Below, piece after piece: positions 6,938 through 14,176 of a DNA stretch of 64,000 nucleotides (position 1 is the first letter of the stretch; the number at the start of each line of letters is the position of its first letter). The stretch is from IMG/VR virus record IMGVR_UViG_3300030102_006951, positions 42,538-106,537 of that record. One strand, given 5' to 3'. Position numbers and translations under genes: made by a program. The notes below the pieces were generated by a model that saw only the letters and a list, made by a program, of their open reading frames with translations, was not told the DNA's origin and searched no databases. The DNA is from a virus.

Positions 6938-7058
6938 AATCTATTATATCATCTTTTAAAATTATATTATTTTGTATTTCTTTTTTGGTACTAAATGTAA
7001 AAAACAACACATAGGTACAAAATATCACAAAGCCTACTATGAATATTAAGAATCCCAT
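6867..7058 (-). CDS. Small membrane protein, 63 aa (possible frameshift)
   Basis: N-terminal membrane span MGFLIFIVGFVIFCTYVLFF, then a polar tail ending in GNWGRFPPTKKEKRGKTKV. The span is clearly related to that of the upstream gene (7046-7234), which indicates tandem duplication. A C6 run and adjacent A runs lie where the frame could slip into the ORF at 6755-6937. Start overlaps the upstream gene by 13 bases. Confidence 0.5.
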   Translation of the reverse strand: MGFLIFIVGFVIFCTYVLFFTFSTKKEIQNNIILKDDIIDYDGHGNWGRFPPTKKEKRGKTKV

Positions 7059-7234
7059 TTTTGGTATTCCTTTATTTTTTCAAATTTATTTTTCTTTGAC
7101 TTTTTGTATGGTTTATAGTTATACTTACCCTGTTCTTTTTCTTGTTGTTTGTGTGCCCTGTTAATCATTCTAACTAGGAAGAACATATATGTAACGAAAA
7201 TAACTAAACCAATGGCAAATATTAAAATATCCAT
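7046..7234 (-). CDS. Small membrane protein, 62 aa
   Basis: MDILIFAIGLVIFVTYMFFL span followed by a strongly basic tail (KKSKKNKFEKIKEYQKW). Its paralogue is the next gene downstream (6867). The shared pattern is xLIFxxGxVIFxTYxxF. Probably a single-span inner-membrane protein with a cytoplasmic tail. No function known to me. Confidence 0.55.
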   Translation of the reverse strand: MDILIFAIGLVIFVTYMFFLVRMINRAHKQQEKEQGKYNYKPYKKSKKNKFEKIKEYQKWDS

Positions 7235-7238
7235 CTTA

Positions 7239-7403
7239 TTATTTTTTTAATGTGTTAAAAAAGCAACCTAATCCCAATATGGAAGGTACCCATATTCCAA
7301 CAAACATACCTTCATCTTTATAGCCCATAAACCATAATGTAACTGAGAACAAAAAGCTTATAAAAGCCAGTAATATTGGATAATATTTATCTAAATTTTT
7401 CAT
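7239..7403 (-). CDS. Two-span membrane microprotein, 54 aa
   Basis: ATG at 7403. It has two hydrophobic segments (YPILLAFISFLFSVTLWFMG and MFVGIWVPSILGLGCFF) joined by a short charged turn (YKDEG), and a KK end. It lies directly after the iron-sulfur subunit gene and 4 bp before the next gene. Well-formed small membrane proteins like this occur in respiratory complexes, but I cannot link this one to any. Confidence 0.5.
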   Translation of the reverse strand: MKNLDKYYPILLAFISFLFSVTLWFMGYKDEGMFVGIWVPSILGLGCFFNTLKK

Positions 7404-7461
7404 AAAATAATTTTAATTTTTGGCTAATATAGCACTTATTTTCTTTAAAAACAAGAATTCT

Positions 7462-8211
7462 TTACTTTTTTTTAAATAAAGTTGATTTTAAATAGTCTCT
7501 ATTCATTCTAGCGATATTATCTAAAGATATTCCTTTTGGGCATTCTGCTTCGCAAGCCCCAGTATTACTACAATTTCCGAATCCCTCTTTATCCATTTGA
7601 TTAACCATGCTTAAAACTCTTTCTTTAGCTTCAACTTGTCCTTGCGGTAAAAGTGAGAATTGAGATACTTTTGCTCCAACAAATAACATTGCCGAGCTAT
7701 TTTTACATGCTGCAACACAAGCACCACAACCTATACAGGTTGCTGCGTTAAAAGAATCGTCAGCAGCTTCTTTTTTAATTGGTATTGTGTTTGCGTCTAT
7801 TGCGCTACCAGTGTTTATAGATATGTATCCACCAGATTGTTGTATTCTATCGAAAGCACTTCTATCCACGACAAGGTCTTTAATTATTGGAAACGCCTTA
7901 GCTCTAAATGGTTCGATATATATTGTATCACCATTTTTAAATTTTCTCATGTGTAATTGGCAAGTTGTTACACCTTTGTCTGGCCCATGTGGTTCACCGT
8001 TAATATACATTGAGCACATTCCGCATATACCTTCTCTACAGTCATGGTCAAATGCAACTGGCTCTTCACCTTTTTCGATTAATTCTGAGTTCAAAACATC
8101 CATCATTTCCAGGAAGGACATATCCCCAGATATGTTTTCTATATGATAGTCTACAATCTTACCTTTAGATTTTGAATTTTTTTGTCTCCAAATTTTTAAG
8201 TTAAGTTTCAT
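7462..8211 (-). CDS. sdhB: Succinate dehydrogenase/fumarate reductase iron-sulfur subunit
   Basis: 249 aa, the normal length for the Bacteroidota enzyme. All cluster ligands are present. The [2Fe-2S] ligands are Cys58, Cys63, Cys66 and Cys84. The Cys159-x2-Cys162-x2-Cys165-x3-Cys169 array, together with Cys214, Cys220 and Cys224, serves the [4Fe-4S] and [3Fe-4S] centres. In cells this subunit carries electrons between the flavoprotein (SdhA) and the membrane quinone site (SdhC). Neither partner gene is in the window, so the phage protein would have to work with host subunits or do something else. It sits in a phage-like operon of small genes, with similar base composition and no sign of a contig join. 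Promoter: late-type element at 8388. Confidence 0.93.
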   Translation of the reverse strand: MKLNLKIWRQKNSKSKGKIVDYHIENISGDMSFLEMMDVLNSELIEKGEEPVAFDHDCREGICGMCSMYINGEPHGPDKGVTTCQLHMRKFKNGDTIYIEPFRAKAFPIIKDLVVDRSAFDRIQQSGGYISINTGSAIDANTIPIKKEAADDSFNAATCIGCGACVAACKNSSAMLFVGAKVSQFSLLPQGQVEAKERVLSMVNQMDKEGFGNCSNTGACEAECPKGISLDNIARMNRDYLKSTLFKKK

Positions 8212-8223
8212 TTTTTGAAATAT

Positions 8224-8358
8224 TTAACTTAACTTTTGGTTTTTTTCAATGATTTCTTTTATAATTTCAACCAACCAATCATAATCTATATGTTTATTTG
8301 TTGCTAGTAATCTGAAAGATATCAAATCTGCATATTTTTTTATTAATTCTTCGTCCAT
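8224..8358 (-). CDS. Small hypothetical protein, 44 aa
   Basis: First gene of the sdhB operon. It ends 12 bp before the sdhB start. A predicted helical, charged protein (YADLISFRLLATNKHIDYDW, then VEIIKEIIEK). No motif recognised. Confidence 0.5.
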   Translation of the reverse strand: MDEELIKKYADLISFRLLATNKHIDYDWLVEIIKEIIEKNQKLS

Positions 8359-8387
8359 TTTTTAATAGTATTAACTAATTGTTATAA

Positions 8388-8395
8388 ATAAATAT
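8388..8395 (-). promoter_or_regulatory. Late-type promoter element, sdhB operon
   Basis: ATATTTAT followed by TTATAAC on the minus strand, 29 bp before ATG 8358. It suggests that the respiratory subunit is made late in infection. Confidence 0.5.
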
Positions 8396-8414
8396 AATAT
8401 TATATTTTATATTA

Positions 8415-8735
8415 TCAAGTGTGATGTGAGTTTTTGGAATTTCTTTTTATAATATTAACAATCTTATAGTATTTTAAATAAACTTCATCTTTAAAGAAAT
8501 TTAACATATGTTCCACACATTCTTTTTTATCTAACCCGTATAGTTCTGAAATATCATTCACAGATTTTTTAGTTATTTTGTTTAATTCTCCAGATATTGG
8601 GAAATCGGAATTAATATAATTCTTTATATTTGAGCACATATTTATGAAGGTTGTGTAGTTTGTTAACTTACGCATATTTTCATAAAGTGACTCGCATAAA
8701 CTATAATATATTAATTCTTTGTAATCCTTCTCCAT
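8415..8735 (-). CDS. Hypothetical protein, 106 aa
   Basis: I place the start at ATG 8735 (MEKDYKELIYYSLCESL) rather than at the upstream in-frame ATG 8792, because the host-type promoter lies at 8762-8793, between the two. The protein is helical and charged with three Cys and no recognised motif. It probably belongs to an early single-gene unit. Confidence 0.6.
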   Translation of the reverse strand: MEKDYKELIYYSLCESLYENMRKLTNYTTFINMCSNIKNYINSDFPISGELNKITKKSVNDISELYGLDKKECVEHMLNFFKDEVYLKYYKIVNIIKRNSKNSHHT

Positions 8736-8761
8736 TAATAAAAAAAACGTATAAATTCCTA

Positions 8762-8793
8762 CAAATTTAGGCATAAAAATGGTAAAAGTCAAA
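8762..8793 (-). promoter_or_regulatory. Bacteroidota-type promoter for gene 8735
   Basis: Minus strand: TTTG (8793-8790), 20-bp spacer, TAAATTTG (8769-8762). The -33 box overlaps the first base of the plus-strand late element at 8793. Confidence 0.8.
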
Positions 8794-8800
8794 TATTTAT
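8793..8800 (+). promoter_or_regulatory. Late-type promoter element, gene 8816
   Basis: ATATTTAT followed by ATATAAAA, 15 bp before the ATG. It is back to back with the early promoter of the divergent gene. Confidence 0.5.
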
Positions 8801-8815
8801 ATATAAAACAGTTTT

Positions 8816-9058
8816 ATGGCGAAAATAGAAGATATAGTTTACAGAGCAATCGATTTAAATTTACATGAAGAGTTATTTAAGGAAGTAAGTAGGTTACGAT
8901 TTAAAAATGATAAAAAAAAGCAACTATCTGAGATATATGAAGACGCTTTTGATAATATAAAACCAACATATGAAAGTTTGGTTCAAATAAATGATGTTTA
9001 TGAGGAAGAAGAAGAGGAAAACTACGGATTTGGCGACCATAGCATCACGCAATTTTAG
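8816..9058 (+). CDS. Small hypothetical protein, 80 aa
   Basis: Helical N-terminus (IEDIVYRAIDLNLHEELFKE) and a very acidic run (EEEEEE) near the C-terminus. No motif recognised. Its end overlaps the next ORF by 68 bases. Confidence 0.55.
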   Translation: MAKIEDIVYRAIDLNLHEELFKEVSRLRFKNDKKKQLSEIYEDAFDNIKPTYESLVQINDVYEEEEEENYGFGDHSITQF

Positions 9059-9296
9059 TAATGATGATGTTATTTATGGTTTAATGTTTTCTTTTATTAA
9101 AAATAATTACCCGATTGTAAAAATAAAAGAAAAAAACAGATTTAAACGTGGGATAATTATTGATGGTAAAAAATATTTATTACCTAGAGATAATAATACG
9201 GCATTTTTTACTTTATTTTCTATACTTGATATGCTTTATGGTGTTCATGAGGATATAACGACCTTGGTTATAAAGAATTACTATAATTTATCCTAA
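8991..9296 (+). CDS. Hypothetical protein, 101 aa or shorter
   Basis: Its frame is +1 relative to the gene it overlaps. The conserved-looking part begins after residue 20 (DDVIYGLMFSFIKNNYPIVK, then FKRGIIIDGKKYLLPRDN), so the true start may be later than 8991; ATG 9084 is another option. Function unknown. It ends 3 bp before the convergent lipoprotein gene, with no terminator. Confidence 0.5.
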   Translation: MMFMRKKKRKTTDLATIASRNFSNDDVIYGLMFSFIKNNYPIVKIKEKNRFKRGIIIDGKKYLLPRDNNTAFFTLFSILDMLYGVHEDITTLVIKNYYNLS

Positions 9297-9299
9297 TTT

Positions 9300-9881
9300 T
9301 TACCACTCAGTAATTTTAATCATAGTTAATTCAGTAAAATACTTACAATTCCACCCATCAATATTTTCATATGACGTTTGTATGTAAAAATTAACAATAT
9401 TTTCTTCATAATCTAGAATTACTGCCTCTAATGGTCTAGATGAACCACCTATTTGTGGCCCTCCGTTGTTATAAGATAGTGGATGTTCAACAATTGACCA
9501 ATTTGAGTTGGTTACATAGAACCCATATGGTTGTATTGTATCGTAATTTAGTATAAAATCGCCATGTCCTGGTACGAAATTAGGTTGTTTTATACCCCAA
9601 ACAGTAACATTTTGCTCAATATCCTCTATTTCATAGAGTGAACCTGAATATCTAAGGCTGGATGTTGTTTTTATTGAATCAAAATGGTTATAAACCGTTC
9701 TTTCATGCGTTTCTAAATTTTCAATATACATTTTAGCATCCAAAAGAAGCCATTCACCGTATAATCTAATCTCATCTGTAGATTCAACAGTTTCTTGAGT
9801 GTCTATTGGCTCAATGGTCTCTTTTTTACAAGAAACAAAGAATAATAGTAGTAATAACGGTATGTAATAAAACTTTTTCAT
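9300..9881 (-). CDS. Predicted lipoprotein, 193 aa
   Basis: I chose ATG 9881 because MKKFYYIPLLLLLFFVSC is a textbook lipoprotein signal, with the lipobox Cys at residue 18. The host-type promoter lies 24 bp upstream. After the Cys comes KKE and an acidic stretch, which resembles the lysine-acid surface-export signal of Bacteroidota lipoproteins. The rest is beta-rich with no family I can name. A phage-encoded early surface lipoprotein could block adsorption of other phages; this is inference only. Confidence 0.7.
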   Translation of the reverse strand: MKKFYYIPLLLLLFFVSCKKETIEPIDTQETVESTDEIRLYGEWLLLDAKMYIENLETHERTVYNHFDSIKTTSSLRYSGSLYEIEDIEQNVTVWGIKQPNFVPGHGDFILNYDTIQPYGFYVTNSNWSIVEHPLSYNNGGPQIGGSSRPLEAVILDYEENIVNFYIQTSYENIDGWNCKYFTELTMIKITEW

Positions 9882-9905
9882 GTCATTTTTTTTGTTAATA
9901 TTAGT

Positions 9906-9936
9906 CAAATATACAAAAAAGTTTTAAATAAACAAA
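9906..9936 (-). promoter_or_regulatory. Bacteroidota-type promoter for lipoprotein gene
   Basis: Minus strand TTTG (9936-9933), 19-bp spacer, TATATTTG (9913-9906). A perfect match to both boxes. Confidence 0.82.
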
Positions 9937-9937
9937 A

Positions 9938-10642
9938 TTATGGTAATATAATTTCGATTTTATCTTGAATTTCTCTAATATTAAGAATATAATTACTTAA
10001 ATCGTCTTCTATTTTTTTATTTGGTAGGTAATACCCTATAGTGTCTGAATTACCTTCATTAAATATATATAACACCTTAAAGTAAAAATTAGGTACACCA
10101 ACTTTATTATCACCAATAACATTTAATGAGTCACTTAAATCACCACCAGTAACTACTTTAACACTATCATTGATTAATACTAGGTTTCTTACATATGATT
10201 CTAGTTTTTTCCAAGCGCCTCTATTTAATTTTGGGGATTGTGGTGACATGTTAGACATTAGAAATGTTTCATCCATTTGTTCTTGGTCGCAAGATTCATC
10301 TGCTGATGCTTTTAGGTGGCCTCTATCATAACCGCTACCTTTATAATCTTTAAGACTTGCTGATTTGGTAGATATTAAGCCATCTTCTTTAAAGTTATTT
10401 TTTCTTTTAGCTTTAACTTCACATGTTAAATCTTTTGGGGTTATTGTATATTGGACCCAATTTGGTTGTTCGTATTTTTCATTGTATGATAATGAATAAC
10501 CATTTCTGTGATATATTGTTGTATCATCTTTATTAATACTTGTTGTATCATCTTTATTAATGCCAGCTTCTGGTGTTGGCATTGCTTCACAACTATTAAC
10601 TACTGTAGTTAATAAAATCGCTAATGTCATTTCTTTAATCAT
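9938..10642 (-). CDS. Lipoprotein DNA/RNA non-specific endonuclease (DRGH family)
   Basis: 234 aa. Asp106-Arg-Gly-His109 in YDRGHLKASAD is the catalytic motif of the beta-beta-alpha Me nuclease family (NUC1/Serratia type), with a following NMSPQ and LNRGAW that fit the metal-binding Asn region. The N-terminus is a hydrophobic signal ending in VVNSC (Cys18), so the enzyme is probably exported and lipid-anchored. An eight-residue direct repeat (INKDDTTS, INKDDTTI) follows the anchor as a linker. Possible roles: scavenging nucleotides, or destroying DNA of competing phages at the envelope. It is the last gene of an operon that starts at 12181. Confidence 0.85.
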   Translation of the reverse strand: MIKEMTLAILLTTVVNSCEAMPTPEAGINKDDTTSINKDDTTIYHRNGYSLSYNEKYEQPNWVQYTITPKDLTCEVKAKRKNNFKEDGLISTKSASLKDYKGSGYDRGHLKASADESCDQEQMDETFLMSNMSPQSPKLNRGAWKKLESYVRNLVLINDSVKVVTGGDLSDSLNVIGDNKVGVPNFYFKVLYIFNEGNSDTIGYYLPNKKIEDDLSNYILNIREIQDKIEIILP

Positions 10643-10829
10643 GATTTATTTTTTTTATAATTTCATTATAGGCCATTTGATATGCCTCAACAATGTTAAT
10701 ACCTAAATTATTATTAATTATTTTAATGGCTAAATCATTAACCTCTAATTTTAAATTATATGCCGAAGCTTCATTTAAAATTAAATCAACGTGTTCATAT
10801 TCTATGTTTGTTGCTTTGTTAATGGTCAT
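10635..10829 (-). CDS. Small hypothetical protein, 64 aa
   Basis: Overlaps both neighbours by 4-8 bases, a sign of translational coupling within the nuclease operon. Predicted all-helical (EYEHVDLILNEASAYNLKLE and onward). It could be an accessory or inhibitor of one of the flanking nucleases, but there is no direct evidence. Confidence 0.55.
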   Translation of the reverse strand: MTINKATNIEYEHVDLILNEASAYNLKLEVNDLAIKIINNNLGINIVEAYQMAYNEIIKKINHD

Positions 10830-11338
10830 TTAAGTCTCTTTTTTTGTGCTTCTGTTATTAGTTTTTTTGGTATTTTAAACTTTTCGTTGAGTATGTTTAA
10901 GTCTAGGCTCCACTTGTACTTAGACCTTTCCATCCAAATCATCATTGAGTCTCCAGCGTGTTTAACACAGTCTTTATGGCTCCAGTTGTTAACCTTCTCC
11001 ATGTGTTCGAACGCTTCAGCCTGTTTACCTATCGCTGATGTTCTACCAAAGTGTTTTACTTGGTGACATTTGGGGCATAGGGATATTAGACCTAGTAATT
11101 TTTGTGTTCTGCTATTTTCATCGTAATCCCATATCTCATGGCATTCAACATTATGATTATAACCTTGGTTTTTACCAGTATCCCCACATATCTGACATTT
11201 ATTTTTGGCTATTTCGTATGATTCTTTTCTTAGTTGGTCCCAGTACTTATTCGGTAGTAGGGTTCTAACGTTTGAATAAAAGCAAGTTTTGGGTACTAAC
11301 TCAATGTGTAGTTCCGTTTTTTTATTTTTACCAGTCAT
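10826..11338 (-). CDS. HNH endonuclease with zinc ribbon
   Basis: 170 aa. Two CxxC pairs (Cys48/Cys51 and Cys88/Cys91) frame CHEIW (residues 66-70) and KCHQVKH (His92, His96), the layout of zinc-stabilised HNH nucleases. It could be a homing-type enzyme, but it interrupts no gene and lies in an operon with two other nucleases. Host-DNA degradation or a packaging-linked role is therefore equally possible. Start overlaps the upstream gene by 11 bases. Confidence 0.8.
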   Translation of the reverse strand: MTGKNKKTELHIELVPKTCFYSNVRTLLPNKYWDQLRKESYEIAKNKCQICGDTGKNQGYNHNVECHEIWDYDENSRTQKLLGLISLCPKCHQVKHFGRTSAIGKQAEAFEHMEKVNNWSHKDCVKHAGDSMMIWMERSKYKWSLDLNILNEKFKIPKKLITEAQKKRLK

Positions 11339-11837
11339 AATCTATTTTAAAAACTTTAAATTCTTTTTTATGTTCTTCTCTAGGTATTAAATATCCTCTA
11401 GTATCAGAATCTGTGTCTCCAGAATCTTTTGTTTCTCTAAAACTATTTTCTTTTATTAGTCTCTTTAATTTATTGACGTTTATAGACCAGTACTCCTTGA
11501 AAAATGGGAAGTAATATATGAATGTTTCGGCTTTTGTGACTGAAATGCCAGATGGTTTGTTTCTTGACTCAAACTCTATAAATAAGTTTCCGCTGTCTTT
11601 TGCTTCGGTCCATATTCTACCAAATGGTAAATCTAAATACCTACCTGGTGCGCACCAAACATCGGTTTTTATTTCTAGTGTTGTTTCCCTACCGCTTGGT
11701 AGTTTAAATTTTATGTCGTACTCATTATTTTTGTTATCATTTATGAATACTAACCCTTTTTTTTCAAATTCATTTATTAGTGCTAGTTCACCTCTTTCAC
11801 CAACATCTACGTCCTGATTAAAATTATATTCTGCCAT
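11328..11837 (-). CDS. PD-(D/E)XK superfamily nuclease
   Basis: 169 aa. Asp41 in NEYDIKFK and Glu55-Ile-Lys57 in TLEIKTD form the D-x(n)-ExK active site, preceded by an acidic helix (GERGELALINEFEKKG) as in Holliday-junction-resolvase-like and restriction-type members. The later WTEAKDSGNLFIEFE and KAETFIYYFP fit the same core fold. Exact substrate unknown. Part of the three-nuclease operon. Confidence 0.7.
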   Translation of the reverse strand: MAEYNFNQDVDVGERGELALINEFEKKGLVFINDNKNNEYDIKFKLPSGRETTLEIKTDVWCAPGRYLDLPFGRIWTEAKDSGNLFIEFESRNKPSGISVTKAETFIYYFPFFKEYWSINVNKLKRLIKENSFRETKDSGDTDSDTRGYLIPREEHKKEFKVFKIDYDW

Positions 11838-11848
11838 ATTATTATCAT

Positions 11849-12181
11849 TTATTTCATACTATCAATTAAATTTCTTATAACCCCATCAAAATACGATATG
11901 TGTTTATAGTCACCACCAGAAATTGCATTATGTGACCTTAAGTCATTAAGTAGTATCATTGGGTTCTTTTTAGTTGGTTTTACTAAAGATTTAGTTTTTG
12001 ATGATTCTTCACCAGAAAGTTGATTATATAACTCTTCAATACTTATTGTTACAGTTCCAGTTCTTTTACCCTTAAGCTTCATTGAAACCTTTTGGTCTTT
12101 TGTTAATGTAACCATTATTTCCTTATCGTCACACAATACAGCGGATTCTCTGGTTATATCTTTTTCAAGTTTAGTTGCCAT
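11849..12181 (-). CDS. Hypothetical protein, 110 aa; first gene of nuclease operon
   Basis: A basic N-terminal half with beta-strand character (VTLTKDQKVSMKLKGKR) and a helical C-terminus. No recognised motif. It directly follows a host-type promoter, so the operon of this gene, the PD-(D/E)XK, the HNH and the lipoprotein nuclease is probably early. Confidence 0.6.
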   Translation of the reverse strand: MATKLEKDITRESAVLCDDKEIMVTLTKDQKVSMKLKGKRTGTVTISIEELYNQLSGEESSKTKSLVKPTKKNPMILLNDLRSHNAISGGDYKHISYFDGVIRNLIDSMK

Positions 12182-12196
12182 AGTTATCTTTTAAAA

Positions 12197-12228
12197 CAAA
12201 GATAAGTTAATTCTTTCTTATTTACAAG
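12197..12228 (-). promoter_or_regulatory. Bacteroidota-type promoter for nuclease operon
   Basis: Minus strand CTTG (12228-12225), 20-bp spacer, TATCTTTG (12204-12197). The -33 box has one mismatch and again abuts a plus-strand late element. Confidence 0.7.
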
Positions 12229-12235
12229 TATTTAT
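12228..12235 (+). promoter_or_regulatory. Late-type promoter element, gene 12249
   Basis: GTATTTAT followed by ATAAAAA, 13 bp before the ATG. One base off the common form. Confidence 0.45.
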
Positions 12236-12248
12236 ATAAAAAGAATTT

Positions 12249-12998
12249 ATGAAGTCTTTTATAAAAAATAGGTTAAGAGTTTTGCTTGAGGCTGGCCCTA
12301 GAAGTAGGCACACACCAGTTAATCCAACTGGCGGTAGGTCTAATGCTAAACCAACAAATGCCGACCTAAATAGAGTTACTCATGATGTTGTTTCAGCACA
12401 TAAGAAGTGGTTGGGTAATGAATATATGAACAATCCTAATTCTGGTGATGGCTTGTATTTGGTTACTGTTAACTTTAAAGGTAGATTTAATGACATAAGA
12501 ACACCTAATGAGAAGGTTGACCCAGGAATGATAGGTATGCCATGGATGTCTGACGAAGGTGTGTTTTCAGTTTATGTTAAGGCTAACTCTAATGTTGGTT
12601 ATGATGAATTTGACCAAACTGGAAAATCTGAAACTGGTTCTCCAGCTGGGGATGCTAAGCAAAAGGCTCTTTTAACTCTGGGTAAAGAGTTAATTGATTA
12701 TATTAGAAATCAAATGGACTTACATAAAGATAAATCCCCAGAAGAAAAAGCCAAGGAAATGGCTGCATATAAAGATGAAACTCCAGAGGGCTTGAGGTAT
12801 AAGTACGATAAGTTTGAAAAAGAAAAGAAGTTTGCAAAGAATAAAAGTCAAATAACTATGGATTCAGAAGAGGCTGAGATAAGAACTAAGCTTATGAATG
12901 TAGTTAAGGCAAAGGTTGAGGCAATTAATAATCGCGATAAGGAGTTAAGTAAGAAATTAAAAAATATAGAGTCTGAATTAAGGGCTAAATTAAAATAG
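12249..12998 (+). CDS. Putative capsid-targeted protein, 249 aa
   Basis: The N-terminus MKSFIKNRLRVLLE, then A, aligns residue for residue with the leaders of the proteins at 45952 and 1965. It ends in L-L-E/A, a good gp21-type cleavage site. After that comes a Pro/Arg-rich linker, a beta-rich middle with TVNFKGRFNDIRTP and GVFSVYVKANSN, and a long charged C-terminal coiled coil (residues about 150-249). Inference: a packaged internal protein delivered with the DNA. It is cotranscribed with the metallopeptidase gene 4 bp downstream. No enzyme motif seen. Confidence 0.6.
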   Translation: MKSFIKNRLRVLLEAGPRSRHTPVNPTGGRSNAKPTNADLNRVTHDVVSAHKKWLGNEYMNNPNSGDGLYLVTVNFKGRFNDIRTPNEKVDPGMIGMPWMSDEGVFSVYVKANSNVGYDEFDQTGKSETGSPAGDAKQKALLTLGKELIDYIRNQMDLHKDKSPEEKAKEMAAYKDETPEGLRYKYDKFEKEKKFAKNKSQITMDSEEAEIRTKLMNVVKAKVEAINNRDKELSKKLKNIESELRAKLK

Positions 12999-13002
12999 TA
13001 AT

Positions 13003-13383
13003 ATGGTTAGTGAAAGAATGACAAATAGGGCGTTAATGGAAAAATTTATAGAATTTTGTAATACTAATTTAGGTATCGAAACTCCCTGTAGAATTAGATT
13101 AACTAAAGATAGGGATTCTAATGGAATAACAACAACGGCATATTACAATATACCGAAATGCACAATATGTGTTTATACCAAAGATAGAGCTATAATGGAC
13201 ATAATGCGTTCTGTAGCACATGAATTAGTTCACCACAAACAAAATGAAAGGGGTGACTTAAATGGTAGTCCAGAAGAAGGCGCTGATGGTTCTCCTTTAG
13301 AGAATGAGGCAAATGCTAGAGCTGGAGAGATAATAAGAATTTTTGGTAAGCAAAACCCAGAAATTTATAGTAATAACAAATGA
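13003..13383 (+). CDS. Zinc metallopeptidase-like protein, 126 aa
   Basis: HELVHHKQ (His73, Glu74, His77) is an HExxH motif, and ENEANARAG about 25 residues later supplies a plausible third ligand (Glu100 or Glu102). This is the compact zincin arrangement seen in many phage-encoded peptidases. No signal peptide. It is probably cotranscribed with the putative capsid-targeted protein upstream and may act on it or travel with it. Target unknown. Confidence 0.75.
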   Translation: MVSERMTNRALMEKFIEFCNTNLGIETPCRIRLTKDRDSNGITTTAYYNIPKCTICVYTKDRAIMDIMRSVAHELVHHKQNERGDLNGSPEEGADGSPLENEANARAGEIIRIFGKQNPEIYSNNK

Positions 13384-13400
13384 TTTAATACCCATAAAAA

Positions 13401-13664
13401 ATGTTAGAGGAAAAAGTTTTTGAAATTGAGATTAATAATGACATTATGGAATCTAAAATAATCAAGGAATTAGTAAACAGTAAAATATCAGAAATAAATA
13501 AACTTAAGTCAGAGGTTTATGAATTACAAAATAAGTGTAATTGTAAAACATATGAAATCAAGAACGTAAGTGATGGAGTAGTTTCCCTAAGAAAGGTTTG
13601 TACTACTTGTAGTAAAATTGTTGGTTATCCTAGTCTGGATGAATTAAGAGAGGCTGGTTACTAA
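13401..13664 (+). CDS. Small zinc-ribbon protein, 87 aa
   Basis: An N-terminal coiled coil (residues about 1-45) followed by CNC and CTTC, a two-knuckle zinc ribbon. The stop codon directly abuts the stop of the convergent RNase H gene, with no terminator between them. Probably a nucleic-acid or protein adaptor; function unknown. Confidence 0.55.
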   Translation: MLEEKVFEIEINNDIMESKIIKELVNSKISEINKLKSEVYELQNKCNCKTYEIKNVSDGVVSLRKVCTTCSKIVGYPSLDELREAGY

Positions 13665-14159
13665 TTATTTTCTACCAAAGTCTGCTGGTATTTCACCCCA
13701 ATGTTTGGTTTTCCATTTATTTATTAGAATATCTTTATTCTTAATATACTCGCATGCCTTGTTAAGTCTATCTATTATTGGGCCCTTAATACTTGTATTT
13801 ACCTTTTTATTTTTAATCCAGGTAATTGCTGTAATACTATCTGACCATATATTCACTTCTAAATTATGTTTTTCGCAGTAGTGTATTGCGTGAACTATCG
13901 CTAAAAATTCAGCAATGTTATTGGTCCCCTCACCCAAGTGCTTTTTAAATAATACTTTATTTGTTTCTATATCTACAGCCCTATAAAAACAAGGGCCTGG
14001 ATTCCCTTCTGTCCCACCATCAACACATATACCACGTTTTGGTTTTGTGATGGTGTGTTCTTTAATTATACTATCGAATAGTGCGGTGTATTCACTATTT
14101 TTATTATACAGTTCTTTATGTACTTGATATAAAGCTTCTTTATTCGGCTCTTTAGACAT
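13665..14159 (-). CDS. rnhA: Ribonuclease HI
   Basis: 164 aa with the four catalytic acids in order: Asp47 (CVDGG), Glu84 (NIAEFLAI), Asp107 (IWSDSIT) and Asp160 (IPADFGRK). It would remove RNA from RNA-DNA hybrids, for example lagging-strand primers, as T4 RNase H does with an unrelated fold. The N-terminal 40 residues are a helical extension. It follows MarC in the same operon. Confidence 0.85.
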   Translation of the reverse strand: MSKEPNKEALYQVHKELYNKNSEYTALFDSIIKEHTITKPKRGICVDGGTEGNPGPCFYRAVDIETNKVLFKKHLGEGTNNIAEFLAIVHAIHYCEKHNLEVNIWSDSITAITWIKNKKVNTSIKGPIIDRLNKACEYIKNKDILINKWKTKHWGEIPADFGRK

Positions 14160-14176
14160 GTGTCTTAACTTTTAGT

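Noticed and set aside
7462-8211. sdhB as host contamination or a chimeric join
   Set aside because: It has a promoter of the phage late type, tight spacing to an upstream small gene and similar AT content. I see no break, although read coverage would be needed to settle it.
8991-9058. Programmed frameshift between the overlapping genes at 8816 and 8991
   Set aside because: The overlap is acidic low-complexity sequence without a classic slippery heptamer, and the second ORF has its own plausible starts.
10826-11338. HNH gene as a homing endonuclease inside an intron
   Set aside because: Neighbouring genes are intact and overlapping, with no split gene or intron boundary in view.
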